DNA of 64,000 nucleotides from Nipponacmea schrenckii (GCA_030562195.1 JAUJPP010000003.1:46072602-46136601), one strand, 5' to 3'. Shown: positions 33,610 to 45,390, numbered from the stretch's first letter. Notes: generated by a model not told the origin, from the letters alone. Numbers and translations: made by a program.

Positions 33610-33699
33610 AACCTCTTTTTTTCTCCTCCCCTACGATCTCTTAAAATGAAACAAAACAAAAGTAAATTGACATAAGACTTTCTGCAGTTTGTTTGAAGT

Positions 33700-34317
33700 T
33701 CAGTTCATAATCATCAAGTATTTTGGGAATTTTTCGATTTCGTAAAGGCCTAGTACTTTTAGTAACATTTTCGGGCTCAAACTGGTCCTGATGTACAGTG
33801 CGTCAGGTGTCACAGGATGTGCAGGTACACTTGGAGAGTCAGTGTGAGGAAGAGGCTCGTCGTCGTCCGATGAAGAATAATCAGGTAATACAAGAAGTTG
33901 GCTGTATCTTATAACACTCATTACGTTTCACACGATATGCAGTTTTGCGTAGTTGGTGGCCAACCGATTTTCGAATGTTACAACATGGGCCATCGATTTC
34001 AGAGACAAGGTAACGGTTGCAAGCACATAATTTACTGGAATCACTATGTAGGTAAACTAGAGTTTTTCCTTTCGACTAAAGTCTTTGTGCGCGATCAGAG
34101 AGGAGTCATCTGTAGGTAATTGGAAGGATTTAAACTGATCTCTTTGGGTCCATAATTCCCTAGCAGACATGCCGCAAGATCGTGTTCAAACGGGCTATGG
34201 AAATGGTTAGGTTAGATGTGGTCGGTCCACCAGTTGGTTGTTGATGAAGTATTTCGGCAAGGAGTTCCTTAATTGCTTTTTCAGCTACAGGGTTTTTGTT
34301 AATATTTTTTCGGTCGT
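33700..34317 (-). pseudogene. Ty3/Gypsy-type integrase, C-terminal part
   Basis: Minus-strand reading from 34317 gives NKNPVAEKAIKELL, including the Glu expected as the third catalytic residue. A degenerate integrase C-terminus follows, with several stops, and the tail LPDYSSSDDDEPLPHTDSP. It continues the integrase at 36211-36772, from which it is separated by the LINE insertion at 34326-36210. Confidence 0.7.
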
Positions 34318-34442
34318 CCTATTTAGTTTAAACAATATTTATTTTCATAATTTCATAATTAAAATGAACATATACATTAATTAAAGTTGGTTTCAGAAAC
34401 AAGCCGCAGCTTATATTAATCCGTTACCACTAAACAAGACAT

Positions 34443-34566
34443 ACTCATTTGCTAAATTTCTATTATTCCTATCCCAACTTTCTACATCTACTGTCTTCTG
34501 TTTCTATATTTAATGTTTGTAAATATATATATATATTTACAAACATTAAATATATAGCAAATGAGT
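34443..34566. repeat. 124-bp inverted-repeat element with a perfect 50-bp palindrome
   Basis: The outer arms ACTCATTTGCTA (34443-34454) and its complement (34555-34566) bracket a perfect palindrome at 34505-34554 centred on a TA run. It could extrude as a cruciform and may be a very small MITE inside the LINE 3' part. No target-site duplication was readable. Confidence 0.65.
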
Positions 34567-34937
34567 GCTCATCGATCACCTCAATGGCCGCCAAAGTTCC
34601 AGCCAGGTCGCCCGATCGACCGGATGCTATGCTCATGCAAAGAACATAAAGTGAAATGTTTGAAACCTAGTCACACAGTAACTAATTTCGCTGTTTCCTT
34701 AGAAAGGTGAAGTCAAAAATGTACAATTTTCTAATGATAGCTTAGACAAGTATATGAGTGTATAACAAAGGCAGGATAGGATGGGTAGCGCTATGGGTAT
34801 TAAAGAGAATTTATAGCACTGTGGGCAACAATATCCTCGTTTACATTTCGTGCATGACAATAAAATTTTAGTAACCTCAAGGACGCCAAGGTAAGTTTAT
34901 AGCAGATTGATCAGGTAACAGTAACAGTCTAAGAGCA

Positions 34938-35049
34938 CGGTAAGCATGTAACACCATGGACGAAGGGGTAAGTGGGTGACACCATAGGCGAAGGGTTAAG
35001 TGGGTGACACCATAGGCGAAGGGGTAAGTGGGTGACACCATAGGCGAAG
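34938..35049. repeat. 27-bp minisatellite
   Basis: About four copies of the unit ggtaagtgggtgacacca/taggcgaag in tandem, with the first copy most diverged. It lies in the non-coding part of the LINE fragment. Confidence 0.8.
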
Positions 35050-35357
35050 TTACTTCATAACCCAGTGAGCATTGCAAGTAGATTGTAATACTGTAAGCAA
35101 CAAATTGGAATTTTTACTCTATGAATATCAGCATAAAATGGTAATTTCACTCTAATGCAGGGGTAAGTGAAGGTACTGTATTCACCATTGTGAGTTGGCA
35201 TTACGACAAGTTGGCGATACTATGAGTATCAAGATAAGTGTGAATTGGGAAACATTTTAAGAAAAGAGGCTCATAACACTAAGGGCATAAAAGTTAATAG
35301 GTGTATAAGGTAGTTAGGTAAATAAGTAAATGCGTTTCGTGATTTACACGCACACGT

Positions 35358-36210
35358 CTAGGAGTGGACAAATCGACGAGTCAATCGGATATATTCATGG
35401 ACCTTATCCAAGATCCCCTCGTTTTCTTCACAACTAAGAAACGGTGAGCCATTCAATAGTAGATTTGGGTCCAGATAGTTTGAAGGAAGTTTAAGGAGTG
35501 TTTTTTGTCTTTCACGTTGGTAAAGTGGACAGTAAAGTAGATAATGATCTGCGTTTTCCAGCGGATGATGACATGCACAACAAGGGGTCATCTGATATGT
35601 GACGAGTGAATTTGTGGAAATTTAGTTCGCTCATGCCGTTCCGCAGTCTACAATGAATTATTTGTGAAAAAATCGATCCCCATGGAAGAAGTGATTGGGA
35701 GGTCTGATGATGGACTCTTTAAGCTTTTGTTTAAACATGCTAACTGAGGTCGCTGACTGTATGGATTTTGGGAGATTATTCCAGGCATTGATGGACGAAG
35801 GGAGGAAAGATTCTTGATAAAGATTACTTTTTGCATATAGATTTCTCAATTGATTTTGACGTCGAACATTGTAGGCGTGAGATTCGCCTATTGATCTTGG
35901 GACAAGGATATTCAAGTATGGCGGTGCGAGGTGATGAATCATCTTGTAAAAGAGTGTTAGTTAGTGGTGTTGACGTCTGATCTTGAGAGATTGGAAGCCG
36001 GTTTCGTTATACAAGATGTGGTGTGACGTACCCCGTGGGAGCCCCGAGATCGTTCTCAGAGCATCTCGCTGGAGAGCTTCAAGACGTTCAGCATCCGTAT
36101 CGGAACAGTTGTCCCACACTATATCACCGAAGTCAAAAAGAGGTAAGATAAATGATCGATAAATTATCTCAAGGGATTTTCTAGACAAGCGATTCTTGAG
36201 TGTACGCAGG
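35358..36210 (-). pseudogene. LINE reverse transcriptase C-terminal fragment
   Basis: Three consecutive frames (36210-35961, 35942-35658, 35591-35358) together represent the thumb and C-terminal region of a LINE ORF2. The palm with its catalytic motif is absent, because the element is truncated at 36210 inside the integrase gene it entered. Confidence 0.75.
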
Positions 36211-36772
36211 CCTATTTCAATGTCAAGTCGATATGAGTCAAAAGTTTATCATTGGCTTGCGTTTTAAAAGCAGGGGCTGGATCCGTACGGATTACTGCAA
36301 TTGGGCCCTCTAGTGGGCGTTGCTCCAAACATAACTTAAACAAATGTTCTCGAATACACACTGCAGTTTCGTTTTCAATGAGTGTTGCGACTGTAAAGGA
36401 GGTTACACATTCGTTTACAATCAAAATCAGTTGACGTTCACGTTTTATAATGTCTGCAGCAAATGATACTCCAACTTTGTCTGGTGATGTTGTAGAGGAT
36501 TGCTCAATAACTGTATGGGGAGATGGACACAGTGATGCGCATTGGTGAAATGTGTTGGTAACGTTACTTATCAGCTTGTTTAAGTCCAGCGCGAAAATAT
36601 GGCGACGTACGACTAAGTTTAATTGATGACTGGTTGGGTGGTCTAGCTGAAGATGTCGAAAAGTGAGTAAAACATCTACGAAACTGCGATGTATGATGAT
36701 GCAATCACGGGGAGGTTCAAGAGTTGTATTATTAAGCTTGACGACGAGACCGTCCTTGGCTATTGTGGCCAC
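36211..36772 (-). pseudogene. Ty3/Gypsy-type integrase, zinc and first catalytic part
   Basis: The N-terminal zinc motif is H-x3-H ... C-x-x-x-C-like (FRHLQLDHP ... HQCASLC). The catalytic core holds GVSFAADIIKR with the first Asp and IAVIRTDPAPAF with the second. The third catalytic residue lies on the other side of the inserted LINE (34317). The gene is therefore disrupted between the second Asp and the Glu. Confidence 0.75.
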
Positions 36773-36918
36773 ATTTGACGTATTTATTCTGAGTCAATTT
36801 CTTTGAAGGCTTGGTACCTTGTATCAGATGCGCAGGAACACGGCGAATGTCGGGACACTCATTCTGTATTTCTTTCCAGGCAGCACGGTTAGTATACAGG
36901 AGATTTACAGATCCGTTA

Positions 36919-37304
36919 TTAATCTCTTCGATGGATGACTTGGGTACATCTTATGAAGGTACAGATTTCACACAATGGCGAAATGCAATCTGCAGCATTG
37001 CAGCTTGAAAAGTCGGGGGGGGGGGGATGTGAAAGGAACCTGCTAGATGACGAACTTGCGCCTGATAACGGGTAACAGATGAGAGAAACTTTGAGATCCT
37101 TGGGCTTACCGAGAATTCTCCACGACACAATATTTCGAATGGTCGTACACACGGTTTACTATCGGTCAAAACACAAGTTGTAGTATGTGACTGAATGATA
37201 TACGGGCTAAAGTGTGTAGTTGCCACGGCTACTAATAGAAAGTGCTTCTGTTTCGCAAGGAATACAGTCGGGCTGACGTCTGACAATGATACTGTTTTCC
37301 ACAT
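36919..37304 (-). pseudogene. Ty3/Gypsy-type RNase H, frameshifted
   Basis: HFSPYIIQS and CVLTDSKPCVRPFEIL are the second half of a Gypsy RNase H, followed by LCRGEFSVSPRISKFLS and a Cys-rich linker (CNAADCISPLCEICTF) toward the integrase. The linker is in a different frame; the change falls at a G-run at 37016-37027. The reverse transcriptase that should precede it is missing, since satellite DNA starts at 37305. Confidence 0.75.
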
Positions 37305-37933
37305 TGACTCTGATATTTAGTAATCCTTGACTTTGATACTGTGGTCCATCTTGGCTCTGATATTAGACGATCATTGACTTTGATATTGTTGCCCACCTTG
37401 ACTCTGATATTAGATCTTTGAGTTCGATACTGTTATCCACCTTGACTCTGATATTAGATGATCTTTTTCTTTGATATTGTTGTCCAAATTGACTCTGATA
37501 TAAGATGATCTTTTTCTTTGATACTGTTGTCCAAATTGACTCTGATATAAGATGATCATTGACTTTGATATTAATGTCCACCTTGACTCTGATATTAGAT
37601 GGTCCTTTACTTTAATACTTGTATCCTCCTTGACTCTGATATAGGAGATCTTTGACTTTGATATTGTTGTCCACCTTGACTCGGATATTAAATGATCTTT
37701 GAATTTGATACTGTTGTCCACATTGACTCTGATATCAGATGATCTTTGACTTTGATACTGTTGTCCACATTCTCTCTGATATTAGATGATCTTTGACTTT
37801 GATACTGTTGTCCACATTGACTCTGATATTAGATGATCTTTGACTTTGATACTGTTGTCCACTTCAAATCTGATATTAGATTATCCTTATATAAGACGCT
37901 CCTTGGCCTTGATACAGTTGTACATCTTGACTG
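37305..37933. repeat. 47-bp-period satellite array, left block
   Basis: About 13 units of TTGACTCTGATATTAGATGA plus a second half TTTGACTTTGATACTGTTGT and CCACA. The exact period is 47 bp (for example gttgtcca at 37713 and 37760). Each unit is itself two related half-units of 23 and 24 bp. Units at about 37675-37888 carry private variants (actcggatattaaat; cattctctctg; cttcaaatctg) that recur in the same order at 45808-46021. Confidence 0.9.
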
Positions 37934-37934
37934 C

Positions 37935-38642
37935 TGTAACAGCTGGGCTGTTATGGGCAACTTATAAGGGAAACGTTGTTTACGGAGTCATCGAATTTCA
38001 GGCCTAAAAAAGGAGATTCTTTGAAAATTTCTTTAGTTCAACAAAAAGTTACAAATGCATTCTTCAAATTCGTCAAACTTAACTTACAAATCTATCAGCA
38101 CTCTTGAAAGTAACAAAATTCATAATTCCTCTTCAAAAAACTAATAAAAACTCGAAAACTCGTAAAAACTTATTCCAAATTTCTGATGTATTAGTGATCA
38201 AAACAAACCGTTGTTTCCAATTGACGTAGAATTTTCTATGACGTCATATACAGGAAGTCCGGCAGTCCAAATTGCACTCTAAAATTATAACTTATACCAC
38301 TAACTGCATAAGCGACAGACCGCAGTTACATGGCTCCTCTAAATCTAGTAAGAGATTTACTCCAAAAATTATAACAAAATGAACAATGAGTTGAACTATT
38401 AAATAAGAAACAAAATACAAAGTCTTGAAGTGTTCCTTGAGTGTAAAAGTTCACATTAATGTTGACTAGAATAACGATCCAAAATCCAAAATTATGATCT
38501 CGAATATATAAAGCCAGAACTTTGCACAAGGCTTCACTTATGCTCTAAACACTGAGCATTTTAAAAGGCCATAGGATCACATTTTCAACACGTTGAAGAT
38601 TTATAGTAAATCACAAATATAAATTAGGTGAAATACATTACA
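37935..38642 (-). mobile_element. Candidate 3' LTR of the BEL/Pao element
   Basis: The sequence from TGTAACAGC to CATTACA gives TG...CA ends, lies directly after the pol stop in the element's sense, and abuts satellite on its outer side. Only one copy is visible; no matching LTR was found beyond gag, so boundaries rest on position and ends only. Confidence 0.5.
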
Positions 38643-38722
38643 ATATTCTTTCTCACTAAACTTGAAAGGATCCTGGAAGGGTTCCAATGTAAGGCTCCTC
38701 GGAGGGGATTCCCGGTCTTCAA

Positions 38723-41700
38723 CTATACTTCTCGAGGAACTAAAAGGACCAGTTTGTGGATGGGTCGCTCCAAATATTTGATATCTTTAATACGTCTACC
38801 AGTTTTATCTAAATCTTTGGTGCCAATGATCAGCTTAACCTTTCGAACAAGACCATCATCACCTTGGTAAGTATCAGCAACTCTAGCCAGGCTCCAATGA
38901 TTTCTGGGAAAATCTTCATTTTTAACAAGAACTCTAAATTTCGCTTTGGATGTGACCATTTTTGTCGAGTCTGCAGATTATGTAAAAACTCTTTACGCCA
39001 TCTCTGCCAGAACTCATTCGATATATGCTGAACTCTTCGCCATCTTCGTCTTGTATACATATCAGCACCCTGAAAGATACCTGGAGGCGGCATCACCAGC
39101 TTCGATTTGGAGGTAAGCAAGTGATTAGGGGTTAAGGGATTCAGGCTATCAGGGTCATTTAGGTTATCAACAGATAAAGGGCGACAATTAATAATGCTCT
39201 CTGCTTCTGACAGAAATGTGCGAAATGACTCATCATCTAGCTGAGGACCATGATGCTCAAGTAAGTGATTCAAAATATTTCTCACTGACCTGATAAGGCG
39301 CTCCCAAGCACCACCCATGTGGCTTGATTCTGGGAAATTTGTCTTTAAGGGCAACCAGTCACAGTTGTCATCTTGTAGCTTATGGTATACTTGTTCATTA
39401 AAAGCAGCAGCTAACTCATTCTTCGCTCCTATGAAGTTGGTACCTCTGTCTGAGCGTAGCTGCCGAACTGGACCTCGTCTACCAACAAATCTCCTATAGG
39501 CATTGATGAAGGAGTTTGCGTCCATAGTGTTGAGACTTTCCAGGTGGACAGCTCTTGATGCCATACATGTGAAAATGACACTATACCGCTTTACATTCTT
39601 TCTTCCCTCTTTTATGTAAAATGGGCCAAAACAATCTACTCCACTATAAGTGAATGGAGGTGATGGAGATAATCTGTCTTCGGGCAGATTAGACATCTTC
39701 TGATCTTGTGGCCGACTTCTAGTCTTTTTACACTGAAAGCATCTTGATATTATGTAGCCTACTTCTGAGGCTCCATTAATTATCCATAATCCAGATGCTC
39801 TTATTTCATTCAATGTTATTCCTCTACCCTGATGATGTATTTTATCATGATAGTGTTGTATTATACTGGCTGTTACAGGATTTCTTTTGGGTATGATAAC
39901 TGGAAAGCAGATCTCAGAGGGGAAGTCACCTCTTCTGATTCTTCCACCAACTTTTAACAAGTTATCCTTTTCATCTAGGAAGGGATCTAACTTATGTAAG
40001 TTGCTGGTCCTCGACACAGTCTTGTTTTCATTAAGGTGAGATAGATCCTTCTCAAAATGCTCTTCTTGTAGTTTCTTGATTATAACCTTTTCAGCTTGTT
40101 CAATTTCATATACAGAAAGAGGTGTGGTGATTAAAGATGTTTGGCTTCCTTGAAGAATCGATTTGTATCTCAGACAAAGAGCTATAACTTTCTTCATCTT
40201 GGACCATGATGAAAATCTTTGAAGTCTTTCTATTAGTGATGCAGACTTATTGTTGATACTGGTAAATGATGTAACAGCACATTTCTTTATTTCAGGATCA
40301 TCAGTTGATAATGGAAATTCTATTGAAGATTGGCTAACAGAGAAGTCTTTCTCCCATAAAAATCTTGGTCCGTTCCACCATCTGTTATTACTCACTAAAT
40401 CTTCTGCATTTAGCCCTCGAGAGGCATCATCAGCTGGATTGTCTGCTGTCTTTACATAATACCATTGGTTTGGATCCGAAATATCTCTGATTTGTTGAAC
40501 TCTATTTGCAACAAAAATATGAAATTTTCTTGTGTCATTTGCAATATATCCAAGGGTGACTTTACTATCTGTCCATAATACTGGTTTTATATTCTGCTGA
40601 TAATCCAGCTCTTTTATCAACAGTTTGCTGACTTTAGCTGATACCAATGCTGCTGACAGTTCTAATCTTGGAATGGAGACAGACTTGATAGGCGTAACAC
40701 GGGATTTTGCTAACACCAAGCTGCAATGGACATCTCCATATTGGTTTATATATCTTATATAACTACATTGTCCGTATCCAGTTTGGCTGGCATCTGAGAA
40801 GCTATGTAGTTCAATCTTCTTGATTTCACCAAAGTTTGACGGCTTGTAACATCTTTTGATATTTAGCTTTTCAAGTGTGTGCAAGCTGTTTCTCCACTTT
40901 TCCCACCTCATTTTCAGGTTGTCAGGAACAATGTCATCCCATTGAGCACCATCTCGACAGAGTTCTTGTAAGATACATTTTCCTTTTAGGAGAACGGGTG
41001 CGACTATGCCAAGTGGATCAAAGATAGAGCATATTGTAGACAAGATTCCTCTTCTGGTTAGTGGTTTGTCTCTTAATTCTATTTTAAACTGGAAACTGTC
41101 TGACTCTATACACCAGTAAACGCCTAATGCTCGTTCAATGGTAGTGTAGTCTTTAGTCAATTCCAGGCTCTTGGTTTCATTAGCTATCTCAGAAGGAGGT
41201 ATGCTATCAATAACTTCTTGGCTGTTGGCTACAAATTTATGCAAGTGGAAACCACCCTTAGCACATAAGGATGTAGTATTCTTGATAAGCTGAATTGCCT
41301 CTTCAGTTGTAGGGACAGATTTCAGTCCATCATCAACATAAAAGTCTTGGCGTACAAAATTTGATGCTTCAATTCCAAATTCATCTTGAAACTGGTTGGC
41401 TGTTGTTTTCAGGGCATAGTTGGCACAATCCGGTGATGAGGTGGCACCAAATAAATGGGTCGTCATTCTATATTCTGATGGTGGTTTGTCATAATCTCCA
41501 TTCTTCCACCACAGGAATCTTAAAAAGTTTCTATGCTCTGGATCAACACCAACTTGGTTAAACATTCCCTCTATGTCACACATAAAGGCTATTTCTTCTT
41601 TGCGAAACCTGCATAAGACACCTAGGAGGCTGGATGTCAGATCTAAGCCTGTGTGTAATTGTTGGTTGAGACTTGTTCCCATATACTGCGCACTGCAATC

Positions 41701-41771
41701 ATAAACAATTCGTATTTTACCAGGTTTCTTCTCGTTGTAGATACCATGGTGAGGTATGTACCAGATCGTAC
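38723..41771 (-). pseudogene. BEL/Pao pol: reverse transcriptase, RNase H, integrase
   Basis: About 980 codons remain open. Reverse transcriptase: IVYDCSAQ, FMCDIEGMFNQV and catalytic FYVDDGL (near residues 152-158 of the open frame). RNase H: HSFSDASQTGYGQC and LWTDSKVTLGYI. Integrase: GVDCFGPFY, SDRGTNFIGA and HMGGAWERLIRSV supply Asp, Asp and Glu. The C-terminal LVKNEDFPRNHW ... LVRKVKLI ... RPIHKLVLL lies in another frame (38959-38723), showing a frameshift near 38950. The first eight or so codons of the open frame come from the hAT element, not pol. Confidence 0.9.
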
Positions 41772-42995
41772 CAGAGATGGGGCCAATTACATTCAATGTA
41801 ATCGATTACGATTACAGATTACTTTCAATTTTTAGATTACAATTACAATTACAATTACACATATTTTCAAATGTAATTGATTAAATTACAGATTACTTTG
41901 AATGTAATTGATTACGATTATAGATTACTTTGCAGACAGACAAAATTAAATCTTCTTTTTATTTAAATTAAACTAAAATTCAAGGTATACAACAAAAAAT
42001 AACAATATTAATATAACAAATATATAACAAATAACAAGATTTTCTATTTTGGTAATTGTTTCGAATTGCATTTAATGTTCATTAAATTTTCAAATGTGGT
42101 ATCACTCAATCTACATCGTTCTGGTCTAAAAATTTTGCCAACGATACTAAATAGCCTTTCAACTGGTGCTGACGAAGCTTGAATACAAAGGAACTTGCAG
42201 GCCATATTGGATAAAATCGGATAATTATTTTTCTGGCTATTCCAATACTGCAAGGGATTGCTATCCATATCAATACATGGCTGTAATAAGTAATCGTTCA
42301 CTTCATTTTCACTAGCAGATGTTGAACTAATGACTGTATTTGGCATTGTCATGTATCCAAAAAAATCATCTGTTTTCAAAGATTTTGCTGGTGGTGAGGT
42401 ACATGGAACATGAGGGTCTTCTGTCTGGTGATATGAGGCAGAGCTAAGTATAACTGATCTTACTTCTTTTTCTTCATTAGATGTACAATCAGCACATTCC
42501 ATGATAATTTAATCTTCTATTGAAATCAAGTTTGTCAGGATTATAAACCAATTATTAGGAACAATTAAGTTGCATATTTCCCTAGGAAAACTTAATACAT
42601 GACAGAACAGAATGACAAGTTATAGAAAATCTTTGTTAATTCTTATTCAACCCACATAAGCCTTAATGTTTGTAAGCCTAATACTAAACTTCATACTTTT
42701 GGAAGTAAAATAGATAAAAGGTAACATAACTGTAGTGTCAAGTATGTATTTCCATTCCACATACATACAATTTGAATTTCCACATACATACAATTTGAAA
42801 GATTGGGGATCATAGAAGTAATCATAAAGTAATCTAAATGTAATCATAATTACAGGCTGAAATTAATGTAATCGATTACAATTACGATTACTTGTAATCA
42901 AAACATGTTATGATTACAGATTACATGCAATTACATGAAAAGATGTAATCAATTACAGCTAATTACAATTACAGATTACGATTACCCCATCTATG
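41772..42995 (-). mobile_element. hAT transposon inserted in BEL pol
   Basis: 1,224 bp between perfect 8-bp duplications GATCGTAC (41764-41771 and 42996-43003). Termini are CAGAGATGGGG and the inverse CCCCATCTATG. Both subterminal regions are packed with GATTAC/GTAATC motifs, as in hAT elements where such repeats bind transposase. It carries only the C-terminal part of a transposase and so cannot move itself. Confidence 0.93.
42044..42502 (-). pseudogene. hAT transposase C-terminal dimerisation domain
   Basis: A 152-codon frame ending with the hAT family C-terminal signature: NYPILSNMACKFLCIQASSA, PVERLFSIVGKIF and RCRLSDTTFENLMNIKCN. The N-terminal BED finger and the catalytic core are absent. 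Confidence 0.85.
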
Positions 42996-43003
42996 GATCG
43001 TAC

Positions 43004-44414
43004 CATTGTTGAGTGACAATTCATCTGAAGGAACTGGTTCAGCAAACCCTTGGTTGAGATTCTTATTCATAAAGGTCTCATAGTCCATCCTATATCTTGG
43101 GTTGTTCCACAGTTTCTTTTGAAGAGACTTGGTTCTATGTAATACCATTTTCCTATTATTTGGAAGCTGAATATTTGGATTCTTGAAGGGCAGAGGCATT
43201 TCATAATTCCCATTGGATGTTCTATGAATTCCCTCTTCTAATATCTTCATAAACTTCTTGTCATCTTGTGAGTAACTAATATCTTGCTTGGTTTCACTAA
43301 AATCTTGTTCCAACATCTTGTTTAGTTGACATGGGTTTATTACTGGTTTGACTTGAGTCTTCAATGCGAAAAAACTTTGTCTTATTTCATTTCCAACAGT
43401 TGTTTCTCCGGTAATGATATGATTTGAGTAGTGCTCTGTTGATTCTTCAGTAGGGGTACTACTTATTATTCCCCAGCCCAGTTTAGTCCTGACTGCATAA
43501 GGTTCATCATCTGTAGTTCCAGAAATAATCTCTTTGGGCTTCATAGCTTTGAGGCAGTTTCTTCCAACTAGAACAGATATTCCTATATCTTCTGAATATG
43601 GCATTAATTTGTGAGCTATACGTCTTAGATGAGGATATTTTGTGGCTGTTTCTTGACGAGGTATCTGCGATCTACTTGCAGGAATCTTATCCCTTGTATA
43701 TACTGAAGATAGAGGGATTTCTTCATCTTGGTTATAACCTTTCAACATTAAACCAGTTATTCTTTGGCTTGGTATGGTTGTGGAGTTCAACATAGTTGTC
43801 AAGTTAAGCTCGATCTCTGACCCATTGAAATTTAAATCCTTTGCTGTTTTAGTTTCAATGAAGGTCACATCAGATTGGTCGTCAACAATTACGTAACAAA
43901 GCTTCTTATGTTCTACATTATCTTGGGAATAAAGCCATGCTGGAATTATTAGACTATGAGATGAATATCCTATTTCTAAACTATTAGCAACTACTTCATT
44001 CTTCTTGGATTCATCTTTCTTCTTTTCAATTCTTTTGATGAAGTCTTCATCATGGAAGGATGTTGGATGAAATCTAGTGCAGGTCTTACATGTTTTCTTC
44101 TCTTTGCAGTTATTTCTTCTGTGTCCATGTTTGAAACAACCATTACAAAGCCCTTTCTTCTTCACAAACTCCCTTCTTTCTTCTAATTTCATTTTCAGGA
44201 ACTTGTCACAGGTATCCATGTCATGGTTTCCCTGGCAGTATTTGCATATCAATTCATCTCTTTTCTTTGTTTCAGGTGTATCAACATTAGTTGAAAGTGT
44301 TGATCTTTGATGACGTTTCTTATCAGTCTTTTTGACAAAAGTTGATTCCATGCCTTTTCTTGCTTTATAGGAGGTAATGGGGTTGCAGGCGATGCGAGCT
44401 TCTTTCTGTACCAT
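43004..44414 (-). pseudogene. BEL/Pao zinc-knuckle region and protease, start of reverse transcriptase
   Basis: Cys/His motifs CKYCQGNHDMDTC, CNGCFKHGHRRNNC and CKTCTRFHPTSFH. The aspartic protease region reads YVIVDDQSDVTFIETK; the catalytic triplet is DDQ-S-like instead of the textbook D-T/S-G. VRTKLGWGIIS and EQDFSETKQDISYSQDDKKF lead into the reverse transcriptase. The host frame runs into the hAT element at 43003. Confidence 0.8.
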
Positions 44415-45348
44415 ATCTATTTGTTAGGGTATCTTTGGCTTTCTGATAGGCTTCATTGGAATTTAATGTCAGCAATCCAGCAACAGATTCTTTGGCATTA
44501 CCACGTAAGTATTTATTCAAATAGAACAATCTTTCCGATGGATTTTCAGTTCTGGTTTCAATGAAAGTTTCAAATGATTTCTTCCATATAATAAAATCTA
44601 TTCCATCTCCATCAAATACTTCTGGTTCAATCTTGGGTAAGGCTTCATGTTGGTGTTGAGATACCATAAGTTCCATCATTTTTAGAAGATTATCATTATT
44701 TGACGTATTGGATGGATTAGTGGGAGAATCAACAGGTTCTTGTGATGTACTGGGCAAACTGAAGGCTGGAGCATTTGGGTCAAGATTTGAGTTTTCATTC
44801 AGTGGTTCTTGACCGTCTATGTAAGACTGAATTCTTTCTAATTTGGATTCTTTTTTGTCTCCATCAACCAGTTTACTGTGCTTTTCTCCAGATGAATACT
44901 TCTTTGTTGAGGTAATGTTGAAATAAGATCTCGAGGAAGAAAAACTCTGTCTTGAGCTCACTGACTGGATATCATCATCATTCAGCTCACATATTTGTTT
45001 GTTCACGGCAAACAATAGATTGGCTTCGTTTACCTCAAACTCCTCATAAGCTGCTCTTAAACCTTTGAGTTCATCAGTATCTGACAGTATTTGTTCTAAT
45101 TCTGAAAATGCTGTAAAGAAATCCTCAGAAATTTCATCATATTCTTTTCTTGTTGATTTCAAAGTTTCTACATCAGCTTGATCTGCTAGGAGAGATTGAA
45201 GTTTATACTGAAATTTCTTTGCTTTTCTACTAATTTGTACATAATGTCTACTAATACCGGTTTTATCTGTACCAATATTTTCTTTTGATGTGGCTCCTTT
45301 ACCAGTTTCATGGTCACCAATAGTTTTCTTTGAGTAGTTTGAGGCCAT
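44365..45348 (-). pseudogene. BEL/Pao gag
   Basis: A 327-codon frame with an acidic coiled-coil-like N-terminus, a Ser-rich middle, and the BEL gag core LPKIEPEVFDGDGIDFIIWK, SERLFYLNKYLRGNAKESV and AYQKAKDTLTNRYG. It breaks off shortly after that motif and overlaps the next frame by 50 bp. In related elements a further 150-200 residues separate it from the zinc knuckles, so an internal deletion is likely. Confidence 0.8.
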
Positions 45349-45390
45349 CTTGATATCTCGAATTTCGTGTGAATCTTGTTTTTCACTTGA

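Larger units (their letters stand above)
34326..36210 (-). mobile_element. 5'-truncated LINE inserted in a Gypsy integrase
   Basis: 1,885 bp flanked by near-identical CCTATTT(A/C) (34318-34325 and 36211-36218). The right end encodes the C-terminal part of a reverse-transcriptase protein: LEIIYRSFILPLFDFGD, DTDAERLEALQRDALRTISG, SINAWNNLPKSIQ, and a terminal Cys/His motif CCACHHPLENADHYLLYC. Frames change at about 35945 and 35600. I read it as a CR1/L2-like LINE cut at its 5' end; the exact clade is uncertain. Confidence 0.75.
37935..45390 (-). mobile_element. BEL/Pao LTR retrotransposon, interrupted and inactive
   Basis: On the minus strand the order is gag (45348-44365), knuckle region and protease (44414-43004), then reverse transcriptase, RNase H and integrase (41771-38723) and a candidate 3' LTR. 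It sits inside a satellite array. Defects: a short, frame-shifted gag end suggesting an internal deletion, a hAT element in the reverse transcriptase, a frameshift near 38950, and no recognisable 5' LTR. Confidence 0.85.

Noticed and set aside
37363..37721. Repetitive protein encoded by the satellite
   Set aside because: The 72- and 103-codon frames simply follow the 47-bp repeat, and different units fall in different frames.
37305..37933. CRISPR-like array
   Set aside because: Units are contiguous 47-bp tandem repeats with no unique spacers, in an animal genome.
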